From Streptomyces sp. CBMA291 (GTDB lineage: Bacteria; Actinomycetota; Actinomycetes; Streptomycetales; Streptomycetaceae): a stretch of 64,000 nt of DNA. The notes below the pieces were generated by a model. It saw nothing but the letters and a program-made list of their open reading frames with translations. It searched no databases and was not told where the DNA came from. The position numbers and the translations under genes were made by a program. The stretch covers positions 148,550 to 212,549 of the forward strand of contig NZ_MSJP01000022.1 in NCBI RefSeq assembly GCF_014596525.1. The letters run 5' to 3'. How positions within the stretch are numbered: position 1 is the stretch's first letter; each line of letters starts with the position of its first letter. Shown one piece after another: positions 1 to 8,672 of the stretch.

Positions 1-38
1 CACCTGAAACCTTCCGGCGTGCGGCAGAATCGGATGTC

Positions 39-1478
39 ATGGGGATAGTCGCCGGACTCGACAGCTCTGCGGAGTTCACACGCATCGTCGTCTGTGACAC
101 GGACACGGGTGCCGTACTGAGACAGGGGTACGCCCCCCATCCGGGCGAACCGAAAGCAGTGGACGTCGACCCGCAGAACTGGCTGCTCTCGCTCGGGGAG
201 GCCGCCACCGGTGGCCTCCTGGAAGGCGTGGAGGCCATCGGCGTCTCCGCGCAGCAGCACGGGGTCGTGCCGCTCGACGCGCGGGGCGGGCTCGTCCGGC
301 CCGCGCTCGTCCGCAACGACAAACGAGCCCAGATCGCCGCCGCCGACCTCGTCGACTCGCTCGGCGGGCGCCAGGCCTGGGCCGAGGCCGTCGGCTCCGT
401 GCCCGCCTCCGGACAGCCCGTCGCCAAGCTCCGCTGGCTCGCCCGCACCGAACCCGAGCAGGCCCGCCGGATCGCCATGGTCCTCCAGCCGCACGACTGG
501 CTGGTCTGGCAGCTCCTCGGCAGGCCCGTCCGCCGCACCACCGACCGGGGCGCGGCCTCCGGCACCGGCTACTGGTCGGCCCGCACCGGCACCTACCGCC
601 CCGACCTCGTCGAACTGGCCCTCGGGCACCGGGCCGCGCTGCCCGAGGTCCTCGGGCCCGCCGACCCGGCCGGCACCACCCCCGAGGGCCTCCTCATCTC
701 CGCCGGGACCGGCGAGACGATGGCCGCCGCCCTCGGCCTCGGGGTCGGCCCCGGCGACGCGGTCGTCTCGCTCGGCGCCTCCGGCTCCGTGATGGCCGTC
801 CACCACGAGGCACTCGCCGACCCCGACGGCACGATCACCGCCTTCGCCGACGCCACCGGCATGCACCTGCCGGTCGTCCACACCTCCAACGCGGTGCGGG
901 CCCTGCGCGGCACCGCCGAGATGCTGGGCGCCGACTCCCTCGAAGAGCTGTCCGCACTGGCCCTGAAGTCCACCCCGGGTGCCTCCGGGCTCGTCCTGCT
1001 GCCCTATCTGGAGGGCGAGCGGACCCCGAACCTGCCGGGCGCCGCCGGCACCCTCAGCGGGCTGCGCAGGGCCTCGATGAAGCCCGAGCACCTGGCGCGG
1101 GCCGCGTTCGAGGGGATGATCTGCTCGCTCGCCGACGCGATGGACGTCCTGCGCGGCCGGGGCGTCGAGGTCCGGCGGGTCTTCCTGCTCGGTGCCGCCG
1201 CCGCGCTCCCCGCCGTACAGGCACTCGCGCCTGCCCTGCTCGGCGTGCGGGTCGTCGTCCCGCAGCCCGCCGACTACGCGGCCCTCGGCGCCGCCCGGCA
1301 GGCCGCCTGGTCCCTCGGGGTCGCCCGGGGCACGCTCTCCCCGGCCGCTCCCCCGGCCTGGCAGGGCGCCGCCGCGCAGCTCCTGGAGCCCGGCGACGAG
1401 CTGGCGGAGGGCCGCGCGGTACGGCAGCAGTACACGGCGACGCGCGACCAGCTCCACCCCGGGGCCTTCGGCTCGTAG
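39..1478 (+). CDS. FGGY-family carbohydrate kinase (xylulokinase-like)
   Basis: Cytoplasmic ATP-dependent sugar kinase with the build of xylulokinase; 479 residues is the usual family length. Visible parts are an N-terminal phosphate loop (GLDSSAEFTRIVV, about residue 6), the PHDWLVWQLLG helix (about 151), TTDRGAASGTGYW (about 167), the second-domain motif ISAGTGETMAAALGLG (about 219) and a C-terminal glycine/alanine-rich ATP-site loop. In typical XylB proteins the catalytic base is the Asp of a GTGDN motif; here it is Glu226 (GTGET). The usual WNDTR substrate loop reads VRNDKR. No xylose isomerase, repressor or transporter is adjacent, so the substrate cannot be named. The ATG at 39 has only a weak ribosome site. 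Confidence 0.85.
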   Translation: MGIVAGLDSSAEFTRIVVCDTDTGAVLRQGYAPHPGEPKAVDVDPQNWLLSLGEAATGGLLEGVEAIGVSAQQHGVVPLDARGGLVRPALVRNDKRAQIAAADLVDSLGGRQAWAEAVGSVPASGQPVAKLRWLARTEPEQARRIAMVLQPHDWLVWQLLGRPVRRTTDRGAASGTGYWSARTGTYRPDLVELALGHRAALPEVLGPADPAGTTPEGLLISAGTGETMAAALGLGVGPGDAVVSLGASGSVMAVHHEALADPDGTITAFADATGMHLPVVHTSNAVRALRGTAEMLGADSLEELSALALKSTPGASGLVLLPYLEGERTPNLPGAAGTLSGLRRASMKPEHLARAAFEGMICSLADAMDVLRGRGVEVRRVFLLGAAAALPAVQALAPALLGVRVVVPQPADYAALGAARQAAWSLGVARGTLSPAAPPAWQGAAAQLLEPGDELAEGRAVRQQYTATRDQLHPGAFGS

Positions 1479-1520
1479 AACCGGACGGCCGCCCTCCGCC
1501 GCCCCGGACGCCTCGGCGCG

Positions 1521-1559
1521 TGGAAACCGGACGGATCGGCGCTGGAAACCGGACGGATC
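1521..1559. repeat. 17-bp direct repeat in the kinase/ABC intergenic region
   Basis: The 17-mer TGGAAACCGGACGGATC occurs twice (1521-1537 and 1543-1559) with a 22-bp period. It lies in the 230-bp gap between the kinase stop and the exporter start. It could be a small tandem duplication or a regulator-binding pair; nothing else in the sequence decides this. Confidence 0.6.
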
Positions 1560-1710
1560 CGGCTCGCGGGGCCCGCCCGGCTTCCCCTGGTGAACCCGGG
1601 CGCCTCCCCCTCCCCCCGGCGCCTTCGGTTCGTAAAGTCTTGCCCAGGGTCGCGCTCCCGCCCCGAAACCCGGTCGTAACGCTCCGGCGGTGCGGGCGAT
1701 AGTAGGACCC

Positions 1711-3444
1711 GTGCTCACAAGACTTCTCCGAACCCACCTCGGGCCCTACCGAAAACCGATAGCGCTGCTCGTGCTGCTGCAATTCCTGCAGACCTGCGCG
1801 AGCCTCTACCTGCCGACCCTGAACGCGGACATCATCGACAACGGCGTCGTCGCCGGGGACACCGGTTACATCCTGCGGGCCGGCGGCCTGATGATCGGCG
1901 TCTCCGTCGTCCAGGTCGTCTGCAACGTCGGCGCCGTGTACTACGGCGCGCGGACCGCCTCCGCGCTCGGGCGGGACGTACGCGGCGCGGTCTTCGACCG
2001 GGTGCAGTCGTTCTCCGCGCGAGAGCTGGGCAACTTCGGCGCGCCCTCGCTGATCACCCGTACGACCAACGACGTCCAGCAGGTCCAGATGCTGGTCCTG
2101 ATGGCGTTCACGCTGATGGTCTCCGCGCCGATCATGTGCGTCGGCGGCATCGTGATGGCCCTCGGGCAGGACGTGCCGCTGTCGGGCGTGCTGCTCGCGG
2201 TGGTGCCGGTGCTCGCGATCGCGGTCTCCCTGATCGTCCGGCGGATGCGCCCGCTGTTCCGCACCATGCAGACGCGCCTCGACACGGTGAACCGGGTGCT
2301 GCGCGAGCAGATCACCGGCAACCGGGTCATCCGTGCCTTCGTCCGGGACGACTACGAGGCGGAACGGTTCCGCGGTGCCAACGGTGAGCTGACCGACGTG
2401 TCGATGGCCACCGGCCGGCTGATGGCGCTGATGTTCCCGACGGTGATGACCGTGGTGAACATCTCCAGCGTCGCCGTCGTCTGGTTCGGCGCGCACCGCA
2501 TCGACAGCGGCGGGATGCAGATCGGCGCGCTGACCGCGTTCCTCGCCTATCTGATGCAGATCGTGATGGCGGTCATGATGGCCACCTTCATGTTCATGAT
2601 GGTGCCGCGCGCCGAGGTCTGCGCCGAGCGCATCGAGGAGGTCCTCGGGACCGAGTCCAGCGTGGTGCCGCCGTCGAAGCCGGTGACCACCCTCGACCGG
2701 CGCGGCCATCTGGAGATCAAGGGCGCCGACTTCCGCTACCCCGGCGCCGAGGAGTCCGTCCTCAAGGACGTCGGGCTGGTCGCGCGCCCCGGTGAGACCA
2801 CCGCCGTGATCGGCTCCACCGGCAGCGGCAAGTCCACCCTCCTGGGGCTCGTCCCGAGGCTCTTCGACGCGACCGGCGGCGAGGTCCTCGTCGACGGCGT
2901 GGACGTCCGCTCGCTCGACCCCGCCCTCATGGCGAGGACCGTCGGGCTCGTCCCCCAGAAGCCGTACCTCTTCTCCGGGACCGTCGCCACCAACCTGCGC
3001 TACGGCAAGCCGGACGCCACCGACGAGGAACTGTGGCACGCCCTCGAAGTGGCCCAGGCGGCCGACTTCGTACGGAAGCTGGAGAACGGTCTGGACGCGC
3101 CGATCGCCCAGGGCGGCACCAATGTCTCCGGCGGCCAGCGCCAGCGCCTCGCCATCGCGCGGACCCTGGTGCAGCGGCCGGAGATCTATCTGTTCGACGA
3201 CTCGTTCTCCGCCCTCGACTACGAGACGGACGCGCTGCTGCGCGCCGCGCTCTCCGAGGAGACGGCGGACGCGACCGTGGTGATCGTCGCCCAGCGGGTC
3301 TCCACCATCCGTGACGCCGACCGGATCATCGTCCTCGACGAGGGCCGGGTCGTCGGCACCGGGCGGCACCGGGAGCTGATGGCGGAGAACGAGACGTACC
3401 GGGAGATCGTCCTCTCCCAGCTCACCGAGGCGGAGGCAGCCTGA
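1711..3444 (+). CDS. ABC exporter half-transporter, subunit 1 (degenerate ATP site)
   Basis: Membrane exporter subunit: an N-terminal six-helix transmembrane domain (residues about 15-305) followed by an ATPase domain. Walker A is GSTGSGKST, the signature is VSGGQRQRLAIAR, and Walker B is EIYLFDDSFSALD with Asp where the catalytic Glu should be. It overlaps the next gene by one base (TGATG), so the two are surely co-translated and form a heterodimer. The GTG at 1711 is chosen (MLTRLLRTHLGPYRK) because an AGGA lies just upstream; a GTG at 1690 is also in frame. The substrate is not evident; the family exports drugs, lipids or peptides. Confidence 0.9.
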   Translation: MLTRLLRTHLGPYRKPIALLVLLQFLQTCASLYLPTLNADIIDNGVVAGDTGYILRAGGLMIGVSVVQVVCNVGAVYYGARTASALGRDVRGAVFDRVQSFSARELGNFGAPSLITRTTNDVQQVQMLVLMAFTLMVSAPIMCVGGIVMALGQDVPLSGVLLAVVPVLAIAVSLIVRRMRPLFRTMQTRLDTVNRVLREQITGNRVIRAFVRDDYEAERFRGANGELTDVSMATGRLMALMFPTVMTVVNISSVAVVWFGAHRIDSGGMQIGALTAFLAYLMQIVMAVMMATFMFMMVPRAEVCAERIEEVLGTESSVVPPSKPVTTLDRRGHLEIKGADFRYPGAEESVLKDVGLVARPGETTAVIGSTGSGKSTLLGLVPRLFDATGGEVLVDGVDVRSLDPALMARTVGLVPQKPYLFSGTVATNLRYGKPDATDEELWHALEVAQAADFVRKLENGLDAPIAQGGTNVSGGQRQRLAIARTLVQRPEIYLFDDSFSALDYETDALLRAALSEETADATVVIVAQRVSTIRDADRIIVLDEGRVVGTGRHRELMAENETYREIVLSQLTEAEAA

Positions 3445-5369
3445 TGGCCGGTCCTGGCGGACGCATGATGGCCGGTGGCGGCCCCGACCAGCGGTCGATG
3501 GACTTCAAGGGGTCGGGCAAGCGGCTGCTGCGGCAGCTGGCGCCCGAACGCGGCGCGCTCTGGGTGATGCTGATCGCCGGTGTGCTGTCGGTGGCCGCCT
3601 CGGTGGTCGGTCCGAAGGTGCTCGGCAAGGCGACCGACCTCGTCTTCGCGGGGGTGCTCGGACGTCAGATCCAGGGCGGCACGAAGGCGGAGGCGATCGA
3701 ACGCCTGCGGGCTTCGGGCGACTCCGGCATGGCGGACATGCTGTCCGGGGTCGACTTCACCCCCGGGCAGGGGATCGACTTCGGCGCCGTCGGTTCGGTG
3801 CTGCTCGTGGTCCTCGGCGTGTACGTGGCGGCGGGCCTGCTCATGCTGGTCTCGACGCGCATGTCGATCAAGGTGATCAACCGGACGGTCTACCGGATGC
3901 GGGAGGACGTCCAGACGAAGCTGGCGCGGCTCCCCCTGTCGTACTTCGACAAGGCGCAGCGCGGCGAGGTGCTCTCACGGGCGACCAACGACATCGACAA
4001 CATCTCGCAGACGCTCCAGCAGTCGATGGGGCAGCTGATCAACTCGCTGCTCACCATCGTGGGCGTCCTCGCGATGATGTTCTGGATCTCGCCGCTGCTC
4101 GCCCTGGTGGCCCTGGTGACGGTGCCGGTGTCGGTGTTCGTCGCGGCGAAGATCGGCAAGCGCTCGCAACCGCACTTCGTCCAGCAGTGGAAGTCCACGG
4201 GCACGCTCAACGCGCACGTGGAGGAGATGTACAGCGGACACGCCCTGGTCAAGGTCTTCGGCCGGCAGGAGGAGTCCGCGCGGGACTTCCGCGAGCAGAA
4301 CGAGGCGCTGTACGAGGCCGGGTTCAAGGCCCAGTTCAACAGCGGTGTCATGCAGCCGGTGATGTTCTTCATCTCGAACCTCAACTACGTCCTGGTGGCC
4401 GTGGTCGGCGGTCTGCGGGTGGCGAGCGGCACGCTCTCCATCGGTGACGTGCAGGCGTTCATCCAGTACTCGCGCCAGTTCTCGATGCCGCTGACGCAGG
4501 TCGCCTCGATGGCGAACCTGGTGCAGTCGGGCGTCGCCTCGGCCGAGCGGATCTTCGAGCTGCTCGACGCCGAGGAGCAGGAGCCGGACGCGCCGACGAG
4601 CGAGAAGCCGGTGGACCTCAAGGGCAAGGTGGCCCTGGAGAAGGTGTCCTTCCGCTACGAGGAGGACAAGCCGCTCATCGAGGACCTGTCGCTCGTCGTG
4701 GAGCCGGGCCAGACGGTCGCGATCGTCGGCCCGACGGGTGCGGGCAAGACGACCCTGGTGAACCTGCTGATGCGGTTCTACGAGGTGACGGGCGGCCGGA
4801 TCACCCTGGACGGGGTGGACATCGCGAGGATGTCCAGGGAGGGGCTGCGGTCCGGGATCGGCATGGTCCTCCAGGACACCTGGCTGTTCGGCGGGACCAT
4901 CGCGGAGAACATCGCGTACGGCGCGACCCGGGAGGTGACCCGGGAGGAGATCGAGGCGGCGGCGCGCGCGGCGCACGCCGACCGGTTCGTCCGGACCCTG
5001 CCCGAGGGGTACGACACCGTCATCGACGACGACGGCGCGGGGGTGAGCGCGGGTGAGAAGCAGCTGATCACGATCGCCCGCGCGTTCCTGTCCGACCCGG
5101 TGATCCTCGTCCTCGACGAGGCGACCAGTTCGGTGGACACCCGGACCGAGGTCCTGATCCAGAAGGCGATGGCGCGGCTCGCGCACGGGCGGACCTCGTT
5201 CGTGATCGCGCACCGGCTCTCCACGATCCGGGACGCGGACGTGATCCTGGTGATGGAGAACGGTTCGATCGTCGAGCAGGGCACCCACGAGGAGCTGCTG
5301 ACGTCCGGCGGGGCGTACGCCCGGCTGTACGCGGCGCAGTTCGCGCAGGCGGTGGCGGAGGTCGACTGA
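3444..5369 (+). CDS. ABC exporter half-transporter, subunit 2 (catalytic ATP site)
   Basis: Second half of the heterodimeric exporter, 641 residues. A glycine-rich N-terminal tail precedes six transmembrane segments, with an extra loop at about residues 70-115 before TM2. The ATPase domain has Walker A GPTGAGKTT and a canonical Walker B LVLDEATSSVD with the catalytic Glu, but the ABC signature is VSAGEKQ rather than LSGGQ. Together with the Asp in subunit 1 Walker B, this places both deviations in the same composite ATP site, the arrangement known from TM287/288-type exporters. The ATG overlaps the upstream stop codon. Confidence 0.9.
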   Translation: MAGPGGRMMAGGGPDQRSMDFKGSGKRLLRQLAPERGALWVMLIAGVLSVAASVVGPKVLGKATDLVFAGVLGRQIQGGTKAEAIERLRASGDSGMADMLSGVDFTPGQGIDFGAVGSVLLVVLGVYVAAGLLMLVSTRMSIKVINRTVYRMREDVQTKLARLPLSYFDKAQRGEVLSRATNDIDNISQTLQQSMGQLINSLLTIVGVLAMMFWISPLLALVALVTVPVSVFVAAKIGKRSQPHFVQQWKSTGTLNAHVEEMYSGHALVKVFGRQEESARDFREQNEALYEAGFKAQFNSGVMQPVMFFISNLNYVLVAVVGGLRVASGTLSIGDVQAFIQYSRQFSMPLTQVASMANLVQSGVASAERIFELLDAEEQEPDAPTSEKPVDLKGKVALEKVSFRYEEDKPLIEDLSLVVEPGQTVAIVGPTGAGKTTLVNLLMRFYEVTGGRITLDGVDIARMSREGLRSGIGMVLQDTWLFGGTIAENIAYGATREVTREEIEAAARAAHADRFVRTLPEGYDTVIDDDGAGVSAGEKQLITIARAFLSDPVILVLDEATSSVDTRTEVLIQKAMARLAHGRTSFVIAHRLSTIRDADVILVMENGSIVEQGTHEELLTSGGAYARLYAAQFAQAVAEVD

Positions 5370-5417
5370 GCCTCGGCCTTCCTGGTGGCGGGGGGCGTCG
5401 GCCTTCCGTACGACGGG

Positions 5418-5459
5418 ACGGGACCGGACCGGCCGCGTGTGCGGCGGGTCCGGTCCCGT
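5418..5459. terminator. Intrinsic terminator, convergent
   Basis: A 13-bp perfect stem (ACGGGACCGGACC pairing with GGTCCGGTCCCGT), extended by an inner GGCCGC/GCGGC pairing, is followed by a T-rich stretch. It lies between the exporter operon and the oppositely oriented surface-protein gene and can serve both. Confidence 0.85.
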
Positions 5460-5494
5460 TTCCGTTTCCTTGTGTGCGGGTGGGTGGGTTCAGG

Positions 5495-8383
5495 TCAGCC
5501 GCGGGCCGCCTTGCCGGGGCTCTTGGCCCGGTCGTGGCCGTAGCCGTCGCCGTAGCCGTGGTCGCCGTTCGGGCAGCCTTCCTCGCCGTACTCCCCGGGC
5601 GGGCAGGCGGCGGGGACGCGGAGGGTGACCGGGGGGCTTTCGACGGTGGTGCCGCCGGGTCCGGTGCCGGTGGCCTTGGCGGTGTTGGTGACGTGTCCGG
5701 CGACTGCGTCGGCTTCGGTGACCGTGTAGCTCGCGTGGCAGGTGGCGCTCGCGCCGGGAGTCAGGGTCGTCGGCTCGCAGACGACGTCGTCGGCCCGGTC
5801 GTCGGTGACCGTGATGCCGGTGAGGGTCGTGGTGCCGGTGTTGGTCACGGTGTACGTGTAGGCGATCCGGTCGCCCGGTTCGACGGGTCCCGCGGTGTCG
5901 GCCCTCTTCGTCACGGTCAGCCTGGACGTCGGGGCGGTGACGTCGAGGGTGACCTCGGCGACCGGGCTCCGGACGTCCTCGCCGCCCGGTCCCGTGCCGC
6001 TCGCCCGTGCCTGGTTGGTGACGTGTCCGGCGGTGCCGTCGGCCTCGGTGACCGTGTAGGTCGCGTGGCAGGTGGCGCTCGTGCCGGGAGCGAGGGTCGT
6101 CGGGTCGCAGGTGACGTCGGTGGCGTGGTCGTCCTCGACCGTGATGCCGGTGAGGGTCGTGGTGCCGGTGTTGGTCACGGTGTACGTGTAGGCGACGCTC
6201 TGGCCGACGCTGACCGGGCCCGGGGTGTCGGCCCGCTTGGTGAGGCCGAGGGAGGAGGTGCCGATGACGTCCAGGGTGACTTCGGCGAAGGGGCTGAGGA
6301 CGGGCTCGCCGCCCGGGTCGGCGGCGGTGGCGCGTGCCTGGTTGGTGAGGTGGCCGAGGGCGAGGTCCGCCTGGGTGACCGTGTAGGTCGCGTGGCAGGT
6401 GGCGCTCGCGCCGGGGGCCAGGGTCGTCGGGTCGCAGGTGACGTGGGTGGCGTGGTCGTCCGTGACGGTGAGACCGGTGAGGGTGGTGTGGCCGGTGTTG
6501 GTCACGGTGTACGTGTAGGCGACGCTCTGGCCGACGTTCACCGGGCCGGGGGTGTCGGCGCTCTTGGTGAGGCCGAGGGAGGAGGTGCCGACGATGGGGA
6601 CGGTGGCGTCGGTCGGCGGGGACTCGATGGGGCCGCCGCCGGAGGTGCCGGTGGCCTTGGCCGTATTGGTGACGTGTCCGGTCTGGGCGTCGGCGGCGGT
6701 CACGACGTAGCCGCCCCGGCAGGTGGTGTGGTCGCCGGGGCTGCCGGACGGGGCCAGGGTGGTGGCGTCGCAGGTGATGCCGGTGACGCGGTCGTCGACG
6801 ATGGCGAGGCCGGTGATCTCGGTGCCGCCCTCGTTGGTGACGAGGTAGCTGTAGGGCACGGTGTCGCCGACGCCGAACGGTCCTTCGGTGTCGACGCTCT
6901 TGACGACGCTGATGCCGGGGGGCGCGTCGATGGGCACGGTGACGGTGGAGTCGGGCGACTCGACCGGGTCGCCGCCGGAGGTGCCGGTGGCGCGCGCGGT
7001 GTTGGTGACGTGGCCCCGGGCGACATCGGCGGCGGTGATCCGGTAGGTGCCGGTGCAGGTGACCGTCTGTCCCGGCGCCAGGACGGTGACCGGGCAGTCG
7101 ACGGTTCCGACCGTCGGGTCGTGCACGGCGAGGTCGTTGACCGGGGTGTTGCCGGAGTTGGTGACCACGAAGTCGTACGCGGCGGGGGTGCCGACGACGA
7201 GTTCGCCGGGCCTCGGCTCGTGGACCTGCTTGACCAGGTTCAGCTCGGGCAGCGGCTGGTCGGTGCCGACCGTGAGGTTGCGGATCAGGTGCACGTCGGT
7301 GAAGAGGCCGGTGGATCCGGCGAATCCGAACTTGTAGGTGGCGGGCACGGGGGTGGGGGCCGGGGTCTGGAGGACCTGGCGCGAGCCCTGGCCGTCGTTG
7401 AAGTCGACGGAGACGGTGAGCACCGGGTCGGGGGCCGGGGTCATGTGGACGTTCACCCGGCGCCGGGAGGGTTCGAGCAGGGTCTCCGCCTGGGCCGGGG
7501 TGACGCCGGGCGGCATCAGGGTGAGCGGGCCCTGGAGGGTGCCGGGCAGGGTGGAGGGCCAGGGCCCGGTGGTGGTGAGGTTGCCAGTGGTGGCGGTCAT
7601 GAAGCAGTAGCCGACGGTGCCGTCGCCGGGCCCGCGCAGGGTGACCATGTTGGCGCCGGGGGCCGGGACGCGGATGCCGGTACCGGCCGGGGAGCGGGTG
7701 GGGCAGCCGTCGCCCCGGTGCTCCCAGTCTCCGAAGTAGTTGCCGAGGACGTCGAGTCCGACGCCGAGGTAGCCGCGGTCGACGCCGGGCAGGAACGCGA
7801 GACCGGGATCGTCGTCGGGGAGTTTCTGGGCGTAGCCGAGGCTGCCGCCGAAGGCTCCGGGGTGGGTGAGGGTGACGTCTCCGTTGACCAGGAAGAAGGA
7901 GATGCCGTCGGCCGGTGTGTTCGGCGTGGTGCTGCCGTACTGCCACTGGTCGAAGGTGACGTCGAGGCCGTTTCCGGCCGGGAGTGCCTGGTCGAAGAGG
8001 ACGGCGCCGCTCTTGTCGTTGCCGGAGTCGGTGAGCCGGAGGTAGCCGTGGGGTGCGGCGTCCATGGGGGGTACGGGGCCGGTGCCGGGGGTCGCGCAGC
8101 CGCCGAGCGGATGGTTGCCGGGGCCTTCGGGCTCCGGGGCCGCGCCGGTGAGGCAGGCGGCGCCGACGGTGGTGAACCGGGGGTCGGCGGTGGCTCCGGT
8201 GAAGGTCTCGTCGAGCAGGGGGACCCCGGCGCGGGGCGCGGCGGGGCGGGGGACGGGACCGGCGGCACGGGCCAGGGCGCTCGGGGTCAGGGCGGCGCCG
8301 AGCAGGCCGAGGGTGGCGGCGGCGGCCACGAGGCGGCGGGCCCGGGAACGCGGGACCGGAGGCCCGCAGTCGCTTCTCTTCAT
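5495..8383 (-). CDS. Secreted lectin-like protein with five DUF11/DUF7507-type repeats
   Basis: 962-residue exported protein. A signal peptide (MKRSDC..., positively charged start, hydrophobic 21-36, Ala-rich cleavage region) is followed by an L-type-lectin-like beta domain (about 55-335). Then come five tandem domains of about 110 residues (from about 382 to 935), each beginning LxLxKxxDxxGPxxxG and containing YTYTVTNTG and THVTN-type strands. Repeats 3-5 are nearly identical also in DNA. The C-terminus is short, charged and Gly/Asp/His-rich (GDHGYGDGYGHD), with no LPxTG signal or transmembrane anchor, so the protein is probably released or held non-covalently. DUF11-like domains often form extended stalks with isopeptide or Ig-like folds. 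Function unknown; probably hyphal surface adhesion. Confidence 0.85.
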   Translation of the reverse strand: MKRSDCGPPVPRSRARRLVAAAATLGLLGAALTPSALARAAGPVPRPAAPRAGVPLLDETFTGATADPRFTTVGAACLTGAAPEPEGPGNHPLGGCATPGTGPVPPMDAAPHGYLRLTDSGNDKSGAVLFDQALPAGNGLDVTFDQWQYGSTTPNTPADGISFFLVNGDVTLTHPGAFGGSLGYAQKLPDDDPGLAFLPGVDRGYLGVGLDVLGNYFGDWEHRGDGCPTRSPAGTGIRVPAPGANMVTLRGPGDGTVGYCFMTATTGNLTTTGPWPSTLPGTLQGPLTLMPPGVTPAQAETLLEPSRRRVNVHMTPAPDPVLTVSVDFNDGQGSRQVLQTPAPTPVPATYKFGFAGSTGLFTDVHLIRNLTVGTDQPLPELNLVKQVHEPRPGELVVGTPAAYDFVVTNSGNTPVNDLAVHDPTVGTVDCPVTVLAPGQTVTCTGTYRITAADVARGHVTNTARATGTSGGDPVESPDSTVTVPIDAPPGISVVKSVDTEGPFGVGDTVPYSYLVTNEGGTEITGLAIVDDRVTGITCDATTLAPSGSPGDHTTCRGGYVVTAADAQTGHVTNTAKATGTSGGGPIESPPTDATVPIVGTSSLGLTKSADTPGPVNVGQSVAYTYTVTNTGHTTLTGLTVTDDHATHVTCDPTTLAPGASATCHATYTVTQADLALGHLTNQARATAADPGGEPVLSPFAEVTLDVIGTSSLGLTKRADTPGPVSVGQSVAYTYTVTNTGTTTLTGITVEDDHATDVTCDPTTLAPGTSATCHATYTVTEADGTAGHVTNQARASGTGPGGEDVRSPVAEVTLDVTAPTSRLTVTKRADTAGPVEPGDRIAYTYTVTNTGTTTLTGITVTDDRADDVVCEPTTLTPGASATCHASYTVTEADAVAGHVTNTAKATGTGPGGTTVESPPVTLRVPAACPPGEYGEEGCPNGDHGYGDGYGHDRAKSPGKAARG
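5606..6600 (-). repeat. Tandem ~328-bp DNA repeats encoding DUF11 domains 3-5
   Basis: The 28-mer beginning TTGGTCACGGTGTACGTGTA recurs at 5841, 6171 and 6498, giving unit lengths of 330 and 327 bp. Large blocks between copies are identical or nearly so, for example the GTGTAGGTCGCGTGGCAGG segment. DNA-level identity this high points to recent duplication or gene conversion inside the coding region. Confidence 0.85.
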
Positions 8384-8412
8384 GCCAGAGGTATGGACAC
8401 AGAGAGCGACCC

Positions 8413-8421
8413 ATTATCACA
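8413..8421 (-). promoter_or_regulatory. Candidate extended -10 promoter for the DUF11 protein gene
   Basis: On the minus strand TGTGATAAT (TGn plus GATAAT) lies about 30 bp before the ATG at 8383, in an AT-richer patch unusual for this genome. No convincing -35 element is seen. Inferred from motif and position only. Confidence 0.4.
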
Positions 8422-8558
8422 TTGAGCTATCGATCCAGGTGAATTCGCCCTTACGAGCGACCGCGTGTCCGGCCGACCGGGTAGCACCGGCCGGGGGGAG
8501 TCGGGCCCGAACGGCACGGCTCAGCGGTCCGGCCGCGAGCCCGGCCTGATCCGGAAGA

Positions 8559-8666
8559 CCCAAGCGGCCCAAGAAACCCAAGCGACCCAAGCGACCCAAG
8601 CGACCCAAGCGACCCAAGCGACCCAAGCGACCCAAGCGACCCAAGCGACCCAGGAAACCCAGAAGA
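8559..8666. repeat. 9-bp tandem repeat array (12 units, 8 perfect)
   Basis: Eight perfect copies of CCCAAGCGA (8577-8648) are flanked by two degenerate units on each side (CCCAAGCGG, CCCAAGAAA; CCCAGGAAA, CCCAGAAGA). The array begins 6 bp past the stop of the sigma factor gene. On the minus strand it reads (TCGCTTGGG)n, with a GGG run every 9 bases, so the sigma factor mRNA 3' end could form G-quadruplexes. It is not CRISPR: there are no spacers. Confidence 0.95.
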
Positions 8667-8672
8667 CACGGT

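Noticed and set aside
1690..1711. Earlier GTG start of ABC subunit 1 at 1690
   Set aside because: No ribosome site before it, while AGGA precedes the GTG at 1711 and the latter gives the family-like N-terminus.
5474..8425. Very long open frames on the strand opposite to, and shifted against, the DUF11 protein gene
   Set aside because: They have Gly/Val/Asp- or Arg/Pro-rich composition without domain features, as expected for shadows of a high-GC gene.
8521..8666. Possible coding of LGSLGS/VAWVAW repeat peptide as an extension of the sigma factor or a separate gene
   Set aside because: The sigma frame stops at 8673 before the repeat; repeat frames are open only because the 9-bp unit has no stop codon.
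8559..8666. CRISPR array
   Set aside because: Units are 9 bp and contiguous with no spacers, and no cas genes are nearby.
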